Below, in pieces: positions 33,601 through 42,868 of a DNA stretch of 64,000 bases (its first letter is position 1; every line of letters starts with the position of its first letter). This DNA is from Tubiluchus corallicola (taxonomy: Eukaryota > Priapulida > Priapulimorpha > Priapulimorphida > Tubiluchidae). The stretch spans positions 77,501 through 141,500 of the forward strand of contig JAQGDQ010000092.1 in NCBI GenBank assembly GCA_030141605.1, read 5' to 3'. The position numbers and the translations under genes are program-made. Under the pieces are notes generated by a model, which had not been told where the DNA came from, made no database searches, and was given only the letters and a program-made list of their open reading frames with translations.

Positions 33601-36600
33601 CTGTGTAAAAAATTCTGTAGTTTTTGCTCAGTAGTATACAAATTCTATTTTAAATAATATTTTACCAAAAATTTCGAATGCTTATAGCAGCAAACACAGA
33701 AATTAGTGTGCCAAAACACTGGAAATAAAATAGGTGTGATGCCTTCTTCGTTATTGCTTTTAATCTCATGTGCGATTTAAAAACGGCGGAAATTTTTCTT
33801 ATCTCAAGTTGTCTGCGTGGCTTGTTGGTTTTTTTGAACTAGATAGGATTCGTGTGTATGTGTGTAGAATGCCAGATGCAGAATTCAATTAACAGAGCAA
33901 AAAATGACTTCTAGCAGTAGTAACCTTCAATTTTTTTCGAAAAACGTGCTTTGAAAAAATGCTGTTTTATTACAGCTGGGGGTGAAAAATGTGCCAAGTG
34001 TCAGCTAAACAAGTGGGGGTTTTCATTGCTTTCTGGCAAATGCTGATATTTGGAGGCAGACTAGATGTTAACAAGGATTTCTTTATGCTAGATTTGTTTA
34101 TAATTCCCCCGCTTATAAATTTGGAAATCATTAGTTGTTCTTGAGTGAGTCCTTCAACGCGCTGTCTGTTCAGAGTTCAGGGTAAAACGAATTGTATTTG
34201 AGTGGTGATGACAGTACTGCATTAATCACCATAATTATAATGGTTCTTAGGTGTGATGACAGCAATGTATCACTCTGTGCTGCTCTGTGCAATTCTTTCC
34301 TTGTTGCTTGAATAATTCCAAGTTAATGTCAAATTACGTTTTGAACTCAGAACCTGTGTCTAAACTTCTTGTGAATCCGGACATTCACATGTTACTGATA
34401 TGAGATAGAATGCTATATTAGGCCTAGCTTTTGTATTGCATTTTAAACAAGTGATTGACAAAACTGTATCTCCAGACAAAAAGCTACGTACTGGGAGGAA
34501 ATGTTTTTAATATGACCAGACATCGTATCTAATCTATTATAAACGCGTTTTTTTGGTGACCATCTGGACTTTATTGAGCTTCCGTCCGTCAGCTAATTGT
34601 GACATAATAAACATAATGTACACAATAGGGACCATTAAGTATACCGATCATTAAGTACACAATTTGCAGCGGGTTGGGTAAATCCCGTCTAGAAAAACCG
34701 ATTGATAGAGTTCCCAGGTAACATGCTGAACAAATAACAGATAAGGAAGTGATATCTAGGTAATGCTCCAGTAATTCTTATAGTTCACATAGGTAAAACA
34801 CTGATTTGCTTAACTGATTTGTCGATAGCTGACTATCTGGAAAACTGTTTTTTGTCCGCCACACTTTAGCATTGCCTGTGTGCTGTGATCCGGCTGGCAG
34901 CCTGACGGTGTTGAATTTTCTTAAAAAAAGACTTGGATTTCTTTAGCAGTTAGAAGTACCTGTCAAAAAGGAAGCAGGCCTCTTACGAGTTTCATATTCA
35001 GTGAATGCATCAGTGTACATTTGTACGCACGTGACGGTAGCCCAGTTTGGCAGTAGCCAGCCAGCTCACGTTGATATTTTTAAACTGATGTCTGAACAGT
35101 CGTTCTAACTAGGAACTTACTGATGTTATTGTTGGATTTACCGTGTTTTCTAGCGTAGGGAAGAAAATCTTGTTGCTAACTTGTCTGCTTTAGGGTTTAT
35201 TAATATTTCCTCTGCCACGACGTGATTAGAAAGAACAGGCGAGTGTTTACTTACACAACTGTGCGTATATTGATTTATCACACTTGCATAGTTACTGAAT
35301 TAATATACTAAATAACAACATTTTTACAAGCGTTTTGATGGCGAAAAGGATATTTTCCCGCTAAACCTTGAATCTGCAACTGATCACATTTACGTCTTTA
35401 TAACATGTAAAATGAGTTGATGACAGAGTGAATAAATAATGAAAACACGAAGGAACGAATAACCGGACTCTCTCCACGCATGCTACACACATGAGATATG
35501 ACACAATGTCATGTAAATATTATATATCTTCAAATTATTAATATTCTCATATGTTTTAAGTGTGGCGCAATTTTGCCGTCTGCTTGTTGCTTTAGCACTT
35601 GTGTTATTGTTACGTTGATAAATGCCATCTTTTCATTAGTTTCTTGGCGGCTATTATAACACTGAGAATCTCTCGCGTGTCCTGCATTGAATCTATTCAA
35701 GTAATTGCACCTTGGAAAAGCTCTGACAGTCCGCGAGCATTCTACGTTCCCACAGCTCAAGTGGAAAGAGCGGCTTTCACCAGTCGTACACTACATACAT
35801 TAATTCCGTGCCTAATATTTCCGCTTTCGGAAAGCTCTATAGACATACGTACGCAGTGCCCATATACCTCATACTTACCTCATACACTATTAGTGCACCG
35901 CATGCACTCCTAATTTGAGGAAATAATAGACAACAGGCAATTTATGTGCAAAAGTTATATACCTTTCTGTCGATGACAAATAAAATATATTATTTAGAAT
36001 GTTACATCATAGTGGGCTTACCAACCAATCTTACTACACATCAAGCCTGATCAGTAAATGGGTGGGTTACCCGCCCAAAATACTTCCTCTGGGCGTTATA
36101 TCTGTCATATTGCCTTTAAAACGCCTGTTTACCTCGTTGGGGAAGCATGTATATAAGACACTTCTGACTTTACAGGAGACATCTCTAATCATTAGGTACA
36201 TTCCGGTCGTAGTACAATCATTGCAATAATTATGCCCTGTCCTTTAATACTGGGTGCCTTATTGCAGAGCACCGAAGTGCAAAAAAAGATAAATTTTCGA
36301 AAAATTCTCGAAGAATAAAGGTAGAAAATTGTCCTGTGTTACGCTAGAGCGAGATACTAATTTGCTATAACGTTGGCGAAAAGTACCGATCTATTTCGTT
36401 AGAAATCTAGATGAGAATCAAGAAAGGTGGAAAAAATTGCACAGAAAACGTGTAAAGAATAGGCGGTATTAAAGTGATTTGCGCAGATTCTAAATCTAGT
36501 TGCATATTCTAGACAATCATGCTCCTTGTGCCAGAGCACAACCTAATCGTCACCGTCCAGTGATTTCATAGCACGTAGAAACCACGTCATGGTTGAGCTG

Positions 36601-39600
36601 GTATACGAGCTACAAACAAATCCCGCAACTGATTTATTCGGTGTTTAATTTTGTCAATCGTCAGAGTCTCATCTCACTTGGTACTTACTCTTCGGGGAAG
36701 CCAACTTTGGCGGGATGTCAGTCTTCTTGGTGCCCCTAAACGTAAACCGCTTATCGAGTCAAGCCCTTTGCAAATAACCACACCACGAAAGAAGTTTGCC
36801 GTAACACGTATTGGTTTGCTGCTGGTATGTATACCAACTATATTGGTTATGTTAATGCATATCCAATGCTTACTTCTTTCGGCAACACTGTTTGACATAA
36901 CAGCCTATTTGTAAAAACGTTGTTATTTTTGCAATGTGTTACACGAACAAATATAGCCACGTCAAATTACACGCACGCATTTTTGCTGATATCTGTAATT
37001 ACGCAGTGCGTTAAATTGTCAACAGCGTGCAGAAGATAATCCAAATTATCCTATAAAAGTAAACGAATCATGTGTACGTTAGTTATAATGAAGCATCCAG
37101 GGACGATAAGCCAAATAACAGATGCGCATCAAATAAAACCTGGTAGTATAATAAACAGCATCATAGGCTAATCATTTCCCACAAAACGTTAGCAGGGCGA
37201 ACAGAGATTACTGACTGCCTTTTCACAGGGAAGATATAATAGAAATATTACATAATTATGGTTGGTGTAATAGAAATATAATAGATACGTTACATTTTTA
37301 GTAGATCAATGTGTTAACTGTTTACCTACAAATTAACTCTCTTATTGTAAACGTGTACTATACATAGTCCCTGTTAGTCTGAATAACGTGTTTATTTTTA
37401 ATATTAATTCCTGCTTTAATGTAACAGCTGTACCTGTGTATGTTATAGAAATTTGACAAATAAATATATAATTGTAGACGTTGGTATTTCGTGGTTGCCT
37501 TTCCTGTATAGAAAGTAGGCTGCATGAAAAGGCAAAAAAATTTGAAAGGCATGCTATTATCAGCTGTGCATAACTTAGGCATAACCTCGGGCTTTAATGC
37601 AGAGCAAGTCTGTTAGTTCATAATATAATGCTATTATTGGGTGTACACTGTTGGTCGTGTGTAAATATATTAGCAATCAAAACTAACAGCCATAATTCAC
37701 TAGCTAAGCAGCCATTAACACGTGTACTGCTGGTGTTGTTGCTCATATTTCTAATGGCTTTGCAAAAGATCTGGAAGGTTGGCTTAGTTGAATTACTGCA
37801 TGACCTGAGTTGTTTTTGTTATTCTGACTGCAGTCATAGTCTGTTGAGCACCTAAGGTTGGTAGGGTGCCTGTGCCTTTTTGGTGGGGGAAAAATTGTAA
37901 AAAGTGATAAATTCATTACATTTGCAACTGTGTCAGGGCAGCACGTGCTACTTTGCCCTTATTTTGTGAATTTTTACATATAATAAACCATTATGAATAA
38001 TCCGACTCTGAAATGGATGAATTTAAACTAGTTTATAATTATTTTCACCCTAAAATTTTCATGTGTGAAGACGTTGAATGAATCATGGTTGAACAGTTAT
38101 ATCCTTTCAACATGTTTTTATGATTTAACACTTTCAGTAAATTTGAATGAATTGCAATAACATGATTCATAATCAACTGGATTTCTTTTACTTTTTTTGT
38201 AGGAGCAATACGATTTGGAGACAAGTTGACTCTAGATGAGTGTAAGATACTTATGCAAGATTTAAGCAGCTGTCAGCTTCCATTCCAGTGTGCTCATTGC
38301 AGGCCTAGCGTCGTTACTCTATTACATACAAGTCGCCTAGCCAGATTAGAATGCAAGGTACTCAGTTAGTACTCAGTACACCATGTTCATACTCAAAACT
38401 AGGGTCAACACTTTCGGTATTTGATTAACATGTAACTTTACAAATATTTGTATCTAATGACAAATTATCCAAATTTTTTCTGGTTTGTATTGCTACAGGA
38501 AATCAATTTTGCATCCTCTTTTTTCACTGCACTGTGAACATGCAATACAAGTATCACTGCTAAGAGTGGCAGAATGATTGCCAGGGTAGTTAACAATCCC
38601 CATTCTTGTTTTGAAATTATTATCCAAGTCTGGAGACTTACAGGCAGCACACGTCATCCCACATCATCAGTCCATCGTCTGTTGTCGATTTATAGTTTGA
38701 GGTTAAACCAGTCTTCACAGTTTGAGTTTAAACCAGTTATACCTCAGCCACTTGGGGTAGTCTTAAGATTTTTTGTATGGGGTAACAGTAGGTCCAAGTG
38801 GTGGTCAAGGCCAAAGGCTTATCCAGAACAAGGATAAACAGGTAGAAACAGCTGCACATCAATGGTGGGCATTGGGGGATCCGAGTCAGCTCATTGTGAG
38901 GAATTAGAGTGGCCTATTGCCTACTGCAAACCCAACACAGACATAAAGAATTTTACCCACAACCTCATGAAGGGACGGTCCAGATGGTGGGCATAGTGGG
39001 AGAACCTGTCAGCTCAGTGCGATGAATTGGAGTGACGTGTCACCTATTAAAAATCCAGTGTTCTAAAGGCAGGTTTTATCCCCTGAAATGTCGAGAATAC
39101 ATTGGGGTTAACAAGGATCGCCATTCCGCAAAGCGTCAATCAACCAGTGGGTATTCATCTCACGAATGCAGGGAAAGGGCAAATCCAGGATTCGAACAAT
39201 TGGAACTATGGTATTACAAAAGCAGGCTTTATCCTGCAAAGTGTCAAATGTAGCTGTTAGGTGATGAGTGGTCAATGTCCATCCCCCAGGAGGGAGGAAG
39301 AGAGAATCCAGGATGGAACCTGTAGTAGGAGAACTTGAGTCAGCTTAATGTGAGGAATTTACAGTGACTTGTCACATATTGTCAATCCAACATTGACAAA
39401 AATATTTTACCCCTCCTTCAGGGGAGGGAAGGTGCACAGATGCAGGATTCTAATAATTGCAATTATAGTATTGTAAAGACAGGTTTTGTTGCACAAAATA
39501 GCAAATGCAGGTGCTAGATGATGAGTGAAGACCTTTGGGCGGTGATCCTGGGAAAAGGCAAAAATTGCTGAATGTGGCCAATAACGCCAGCTGTAGAAAA

Positions 39601-40682
39601 TTTGGACATGAAGACCGTTTGACCTTGTTTGACCAGGAGCAAGTACTGGGAAATTAGTAGTGTTCTTTGCATGCCTTTATTGCCCGTGAGAATTTGTGAA
39701 CCAAATTTGGCCAGAAAGAATGATCTTGTGTCAAACGTTAAGATCCTCAAAGAGTCAATCTTGAGAGTAATGGTACCCGCAGCACCGTCGTATCTCTCTT
39801 TTTTTTCAATACACTTCTTTCTTCCATGCATTTCTACGAATAATTAATGATTGCTGTATAAATTGCAAAAACATTTGAATATGTTGTTATCTGTTGATTA
39901 TAAACTCAAAAAACTTGATATCTGTCAGTCTTCAATGTCTGCAAAAAAATCATGCAAAAATGTTGTTTTTCTCTTTAAAAGCAGTTGGTAATTTCTCTTT
40001 AAAAGCATTTTAAGGTACTTTTATTTGCAAGTGATATTGCATATTTCATTTACAAACACTTTGTATTGAATATAATATTGTTTTTGCATCTTTGCTACTT
40101 CCATTTGTTAAGTTCGTCATGTCTTTTTGTACATTATCAGCTTCTTCGTTGTTGCCATAACATTAATTTGAGAATCAAAAAATGCGTTGAAGCAGCAAAT
40201 TTAATTGGTCTGGCATTTACTATTTTTGATGTGGAATGGACAGCAATGGGCAGCATTGAGTTACGTCCACATATACGGTTGGTAAATACGATTCCACTGC
40301 ATTAAGTATTGACCTATTAGTTCAAATTCTGACAGATGTTCTCTGTTAGGTTGTACTTAGTTTGATCAATAATGTAATGTTCAATCTAACTTGATTGCAA
40401 CTGAATCTGAGACATGTACTGTCTTATTTCTCTCAGTATGGGTCTGCAGCTCGGAATGCTCTAATTTGTCAAAAGGATATCGACAGCAGTTGAAAAACTG
40501 TGTAATTTGTCAAAGCATTGTTGACATCTGGGTCACAAAGTGATTTCTCTAATAATTACTTTGAGTTTCGTTTGAAAAATATAAAACCAATTCGTTTGCC
40601 TTTTTTCCTTTAGGTCAAGCCAAGGCTGAAACTATGGAAATTGAGACAAAGAAAATTTTCCCTTTCTTCAACAGGTACTTGA
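9542..40682 (+). CDS. MLH3: MLH3, MutL-homologue mismatch repair endonuclease subunit (11 coding exons)
   Basis: MLH3 pairs with MLH1 to form MutL-gamma, a nuclear endonuclease used in meiotic crossover resolution and in mismatch repair of loops. Coding exons: 9542-9692, 11709-11814, 12567-16186, 16348-16509, 16873-17027, 18389-18578, 20787-20926, 25619-25723, 28064-28166, 38203-38357, 40614-40682. All join in frame with GT-AG borders, giving about 1651 residues (vertebrate MLH3 is about 1450). The N-terminal GHKL ATPase shows N46 (motif I), DNGCG (70-74) and GFKGEAL (105-111). A long Ser/Asn-rich linker follows. The C-terminal nuclease has DQHAVHERIRLE at about 1446, ASKACH at about 1573 and QCAHCRP. 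Unusual points: Gln replaces the expected catalytic Glu at residue 42, and Cys replaces Gly in the C-x-H-G-R-P motif. The ATG follows a likely 3' splice site (tgttctag), so a 5' UTR exon lies upstream. Confidence 0.95.
10075..10375 (+). repeat. MITE-like dispersed repeat, copy 1
   Basis: Matches the reverse complement of 33001-33363 over most of its length. Shared pieces include aaatcacctag, gatcacattcgagtgaatacg-like sequence, cgcatcacgcattgc and gcacatggaaacac. No coding content. Confidence 0.7.
10376..11335 (+). repeat. Minisatellite, unit about 31 bp
   Basis: About 30 degenerate tandem units of roughly ctgagtttactttgatagtg + atgcaccctgg, most regular from about 10690 to 11210 and decaying towards both ends. 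It lies entirely within MLH3 intron 1. Confidence 0.9.
11709..11814 (+). CDS. MLH3: MLH3 coding exon 2
   Basis: Residues 51-86, entering in phase 1 and leaving in phase 2. It carries ATPase motif II as VVDNGCGIS. Acceptor is tattttag; donor is agtg|gtcagt. Joining to exon 3 gives GQWHFTSK, the expected position of the MutL (A/F)TSK loop. Confidence 0.9.
11815..12566 (+). other. MLH3 intron 2
   Basis: Contains a short direct duplication of about 36 bp (unit ggtatttctgtcagttttct) at about 11955-12030. Nothing else was seen. Confidence 0.7.
12567..16186 (+). CDS. MLH3: MLH3 coding exon 3 (giant exon)
   Basis: A 3620-bp uninterrupted exon encoding residues 86-1293. It starts after gtttcag with HFTSK, and the ATPase motif GFKGEAL lies at residues 105-111, upstream of the first Met in the frame (12640), so that Met is not the start of the protein. 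The transducer domain (TTITVKNLFCKVPVRRLRMD, then FQFVYVNKRIITKSKIHSLV) is followed by roughly 950 residues of poorly structured Ser/Asn/Cys-rich linker. Donor is acacag|gtatat, leaving one base. Most other frames here, including several minus-strand ORFs, are shadows. Confidence 0.95.
16348..16509 (+). CDS. MLH3: MLH3 coding exon 4
   Basis: 162 bp, phase 1 in and phase 1 out. Reads GKKHFFLSHNATPFLPK and continues to LRGISNE without a stop. Acceptor is tcctctag; donor is gaag|gtaatg. This is linker sequence just ahead of the nuclease domain. Confidence 0.85.
16873..17027 (+). CDS. MLH3: MLH3 coding exon 5
   Basis: 155 bp, phase 1 in and phase 0 out, ending KEMLENIL before a gtattg donor. The acceptor is a tandem NAGNAG (aacagcag), so the exon can start at 16870 or 16873. 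Both keep the frame and differ by a single Ala. Confidence 0.8.
17028..18388 (+). other. MLH3 intron 5
   Basis: Contains a possible short hAT-like insertion (about 17711-18076): left end caaggccggattat, right end ataatctggctctg, imperfectly inverted, without a clean target duplication. The rest is plain AT-rich sequence. Confidence 0.5.
18389..18578 (+). CDS. MLH3: MLH3 coding exon 6 (endonuclease motif)
   Basis: 190 bp, phase 0 in and phase 1 out. It encodes VIGQVDAQLIACLL and then GGLLVLFDQHAVHERIRLEK, with the metal-binding DQHA(X)2E(X)4E signature of MutL endonucleases intact. Acceptor is gtttttag; the donor aaag|gtactc is chosen because the alternative at 18597 puts a stop into the next exon. 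Confidence 0.93.
18579..20786 (+). other. MLH3 intron 6
   Basis: Mostly filled by copy 2 of the dispersed TIR repeat (18882-20385), which itself carries an extra insert of roughly 320 bp at about 19665-19995. The remaining 400 bp before exon 7 show nothing. Confidence 0.7.
18882..20385 (+). mobile_element. Dispersed non-coding TIR repeat, copy 2
   Basis: Direct-orientation relative of 4810-5974, interrupted relative to it by about 320 bp of unrelated sequence near 19665-19995. Its ends are worn and the inverted repeats seen in copy 1 are no longer clear. No ORF. Confidence 0.7.
20787..20926 (+). CDS. MLH3: MLH3 coding exon 7
   Basis: 140 bp, phase 1 in and phase 0 out. Reads EFHEETAARKLKVHWLSTPL and continues to RFNQLGLHFN, matching the region after the DQHA motif in MLH3 proteins. 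Acceptor is catttag; donor is ttaat|gtgagt. A piggyBac-like element begins only 25 bp downstream of the donor. Confidence 0.9.
21535..21630 (+). repeat. (TAGTG)n microsatellite
   Basis: Pentanucleotide tandem repeat of about 18 units with a few variants, inside the piggyBac-like element. The minus-strand ORFs over it are repeat artefacts (Leu-His-Tyr-Thr-Thr cycles). Confidence 0.95.
21728..22343 (+). pseudogene. piggyBac transposase remnant (C-terminal part)
   Basis: Three consecutive frame segments make the C-terminal half. The third catalytic Asp is expected in MGGVD, which is present. A stop and frameshift lie near 21847-21852 and another shift lies near 21955, just before FDLLDIA. The segment ends with a Cys-containing tail (RKRCVPCAKVK) that resembles the start of the piggyBac Cys-rich domain. 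The N-terminal half, with the first two catalytic Asp residues, was not found. Confidence 0.85.
24265..24603 (+). mobile_element. Short hAT-like element with degraded 8-bp target duplication
   Basis: Body 24273-24595 (323 bp) has ends cagggccgtgttaac and, inverted, caggcatgtattagc. The flanking 8-mers aataagag and aatgtgag match at 6 of 8 positions. Short TIRs starting CAGGG and an 8-bp duplication fit non-autonomous hAT elements. No ORF. Confidence 0.5.
25619..25723 (+). CDS. MLH3: MLH3 coding exon 8
   Basis: 105 bp, phase 0 on both sides. Reads VDAEEVQVTGVPELLADMEP and ends ALIE before gttagt. An upstream in-frame acceptor at 25582 would add 12 hydrophobic residues. The shorter form is preferred because it aligns in length with other MLH3 proteins. 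Confidence 0.75.
26430..27180 (+). repeat. 147-bp tandem repeat array
   Basis: The core motif ttcatttgatgtactac (with variants) occurs at about 26521, 26668, 26786, 26933 and 27079. Spacing is 147, 118, 147 and 146 bp, and the short step is consistent with a 29-bp deletion. Each unit also carries a tgctcgacactggaa-like block and gtcaacaaat-like sequence. Units are diverged but clearly related. Confidence 0.85.
27898..27915. repeat. 18-bp perfect palindrome
   Basis: atgccatatatatggcat reads identically on both strands. It lies in an intron and no function is implied. Confidence 0.9.
28064..28166 (+). CDS. MLH3: MLH3 coding exon 9
   Basis: 103 bp, phase 0 in and phase 1 out. Ends with KILASKACH, the conserved (A/S)x(A)C(R/H) motif of the MutL nuclease site. 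Acceptor is attcttgcag; donor is cacg|gtaaac. Confidence 0.92.
29330..29945 (+). repeat. Dispersed repeat family, composite copy
   Basis: The left part (29330-29760) is similar to 31110-31545, sharing aacttaattaac, cataattttcaa, catgagcgtgttgcacgtgt-like sequence and cacatctgaac. The right part (29735-29945) is similar to 9105-9320. Non-coding. Confidence 0.65.
30001..30170 (+). repeat. Polypyrimidine tract (TCTCC/TCTTT)n
   Basis: About 170 bp of almost pure C and T on the + strand, including a regular ctcctctcctctcctctcct run. ORFs on either strand here are low-complexity artefacts. Confidence 0.95.
31110..31545 (+). repeat. Dispersed repeat family, second copy
   Basis: Direct-orientation relative of 29330-29760. 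No coding content and no clear termini. Confidence 0.6.
33001..33363 (-). mobile_element. MITE-like element with imperfect TIRs
   Basis: 363 bp bounded by gattccatgtgtacgtaat and the complement of gactccatgtgcacataaat, imperfect inverted ends. The interior is rich in acgcatcacgcattacg-like blocks arranged in both orientations. A relative in the opposite orientation is at 10075-10375. No ORF and no clear target duplication. Confidence 0.65.
38203..38357 (+). CDS. MLH3: MLH3 coding exon 10
   Basis: 155 bp, phase 1 in and phase 0 out. Reads GAIRFGDKLTLDECKILMQD and then SSCQLPFQCAHCRPSVV, the zinc/metal site region of MutL endonucleases (usual form C-x-H-G-R-P). Acceptor is ttttttgtag; donor is gcaag|gtactc. 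Confidence 0.92.
38870..39540 (+). repeat. Degenerate local repeat cluster
   Basis: gtcagctcattgtgaggaat-like blocks recur at about 38886, 39008 and 39339. A second block (gattcgaacaattggaacta...) at about 39190 recurs diverged at about 39446, with a shared gatgatgagtg-like end. The spacing is irregular. Confidence 0.65.
40141..40281 (+). other. Candidate MLH3 cassette exon (unproven)
   Basis: 141 bp preceded by a pyrimidine-rich tract and cattatcag and followed by gtaaat. Inserted between exons 10 and 11 it reads in phase 0 at both ends without a stop and would add 47 residues, including IKKCVEAANLIGLAFTIFDV. It has no counterpart in the MLH3 proteins I know, and exon 10 joined straight to exon 11 already matches the family, so it may be chance or a lineage-specific optional exon. 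Confidence 0.3.
40614..40682 (+). CDS. MLH3: MLH3 terminal coding exon 11
   Basis: Begins after ttttttcctttag with VKPRLKLWKLRQRKF, matching the C-terminal helix of MLH3, and ends at a TGA (40680-40682). A potential donor (acag|gtactt) overlaps the last codons, so a further exon cannot be excluded. The nearest poly(A) signal is aataaa at 40824-40829. Confidence 0.8.
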   Translation, partial: VKPRLKLWKLRQRKFSLSSTGT

Positions 40683-40823
40683 AGATTCAATGCATGAGTA
40701 ATTCTAAACTTTTTCTAGACTCGTGATTAACAAATATTGAATTTTTAAAGATATGTGGAAGTTGCTCTTAAAATGGAATTTGTACACTAATGCCTCTTTC
40801 CAAATGGTTCAGGAAATCTTTTT

Positions 40824-40829
40824 AATAAA
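40824..40829 (+). terminator. Candidate MLH3 polyadenylation signal
   Basis: AATAAA 142 bp after the MLH3 stop codon. It is the first canonical signal downstream. Confidence 0.5.
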
Positions 40830-41559
40830 ATGGCAGACAGTTTTCAACGGACTGTGCTTTTAGTAATAATCAGGTACATGTCCTTAATTATGGTTTATGG
40901 CTTTGTTTAAAAACTAGAAACAATGCAATTGGGTTATAGTTTTGCATGATAAAAACCTTGCTGGTCAAGGGACTATACTTGTGAATGTTGTTCTTGTTGG
41001 GGAGAACATTTTGAAAAAACCTAAGGCTCTGTAAATTCACGATAGATTGCCATGAATCTAAACACAAATATACTAGACGAAATTCTGCATTGACTGACAG
41101 AGTCGGATTATTGATCCTTCATTTTGAATTCAAGATGGCAGCAATAACATCATTTTTAAGATGCCAATTCGCAATGGATCACCAGGAACTTTATAAGAAT
41201 GTACTAGTACAAATTCTGCATCGACTGATGGCGCCAGATTTTTTATCTGCCATTTTGATTTCAAGGCGACGGCAATAACATCATTTTGGAAAAAACCTAA
41301 GGCTCTACTGAATATTGACAAAAACGGCTATTTGCAATAGATTTGCAATTACTAATTTGCAATAGATCGTTGTAAAACTTTATATGAAGATCGAGAAACC
41401 TCTAGTACAAAAGATACTAGAACAAATTCCACATCGACTGATGCAATAAATTTTTGTTCTAACGTTTTGAACTTAACATGGTGGTGATAACATAATTTTC
41501 GAAAAACCCCTAAGGCTCAGCCTGTTCACAATGGATCGCCAGGAAATTTTACAGGAATA

Positions 41560-42868
41560 TACAGTAGTCGCCGCTGAATTGACTCAAAAATGCTTGGAAC
41601 AGGCCGCCTCTATTCAAATATACATAAAAACTATCGCTAATTGACTCATATAACAACACTTCATTGACTCAATATTTTTCCTTCACGTATTTAAAATAAG
41701 ACAGTTGTATGTGCCCAAACAGCCTTTCCTACTTTTATGCCATCTTTACTTCCTTTTGTGCATTATATATGTAAAAATAATCATGTTAACTACCGTTTTG
41801 TTTGTAAACAGGTTGGTTTATCAGGCGCTAATACACTAGCGTAGCAGTTTTGCTTTGAATCTGTTGCCAGCTCGCCCACTGCAATTAATCTCGTTACCCA
41901 AAAAATTTCTGGAAGCTAAACATGTAATCACTTGCCTAGTGGTTTCCTTTTGATGCTCTAGTTGCAAATCCGCTTTCAGGCTTAATGAGTTAATAGTCAA
42001 AGATCCAGGTACAGTAATCAGCCAGTATTCCTTGTGACTTACAAGAGTAAACATCATACAGCAAATAAGGGCATAGAGTTAAGAAGTTTGAAAAATGGAG
42101 CATAAGTGTAAAGATCTAACAGTTAATGGGAAACTGAAAATTTTAGAACAGTACGATAAACTTCCAAAGATGGGACAGAGGTGTGCAGCAGCGCAGTTGA
42201 AAATTCCCAAAGTACTCTCGGCAGAATATTGAAAAAATGATCTGAAATTGAGCAGTCAGCAAGCTAAAATATGAATCTAGCATTTAAGAGGTGATGCAGG
42301 TGATGCACAGGAAAAGACTGTAAAGTGGAGTCAGCGTTGAAAGTGTGGTTTACTAACGCAAGAGAAAAAGATGCTCGAGTGAACGCTTCTTTAATGCGAC
42401 AGAAAGCAGCAGATGTGACAAAGAAATGCTCAAGCACGCCAAGCGCCAAATGTTTTACGAGAATACGTGCTTCACACAACAACAGATTTTCAACGTTTTT
42501 GTAATTTTGAGAACTTTGTGAGCCAACTTCTTCGAGAGAAAATGAAGCAGCCAACATTGAAGGAATTTTTGTAATTTTTGCAAATAAACAGACTTGTGTG
42601 ATTTAGAAAAGTATACTTTTTAATTTATTGTTAATTCACTTATATAAATTACTATTTTAAAATACTTTTTCTAATTTTTAACTGCACAAAGGAATTTAGG
42701 CATTACTTCATTTCTAAAATTGACTAAAAGCCTTTGCAGTGCATAGTAAGCTGATGACTCATACTTCTATGGCAGTAATACTACACTCATCGGTTAATAG
42801 GTTCAATCGGTTAATTGGGTCAAAACACATCGGTCCCAAAGTGAGTCTATTAAGCGGCGACTACTGTA
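41560..42868 (+). mobile_element. pogo/Tigger-like DNA transposon, internally deleted
   Basis: Element body 41562-42866 has TIRs CAGTAGTCGCCGCT.AAT.GACTCA and its complement, and TA on each side (41560-41561 and 42867-42868). The TA target duplication and CAGT start are typical of the pogo/Tigger branch of Tc1/mariner. The surrounding tandem-array unit is restored when the element is removed, which confirms the borders. Inside are remnants of the transposase N-terminal DNA-binding domains and its C-terminal tail, but no DDD catalytic core. Confidence 0.9.
42095..42572 (+). pseudogene. pogo/Tigger transposase remnant
   Basis: From ATG 42095 the frame reads LTVNGKLKILEQYDKLPKMG, a psq-type helix-turn-helix, and stops at about 42231. 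Further on, VESALKVWFTNAREKDARVN belongs to the CENP-B-type second HTH. The region ends with MKQPTLKEFL, which looks like a PCNA-interacting (PIP) tail as reported for pogo-family transposases. The intervening DDD nuclease is gone. Confidence 0.8.

Larger units (their letters stand above)
28167..38202 (+). other. MLH3 intron 9 (10 kb)
   Basis: Very large intron. It contains a dispersed repeat family at 29330-29945 and 31110-31545, a polypyrimidine tract at 30001-30170, and a MITE-like element at 33001-33363. From 33400 to 38200 I see no gene, no TIR element and only isolated simple repeats. The short ORFs here are AT-rich noise. Confidence 0.8.
38358..40613 (+). other. MLH3 intron 10
   Basis: Contains a degenerate repeat region (38870-39540) and a frame-compatible candidate exon (40141-40281). 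The rest is AT-rich. Confidence 0.75.

Noticed and set aside
39188-39210. Possible tRNA-type B box (gattcgaac)
   Set aside because: No A box at the right distance and no cloverleaf; the motif is part of a local repeat. The same applies to gttcgaatc near 43125.
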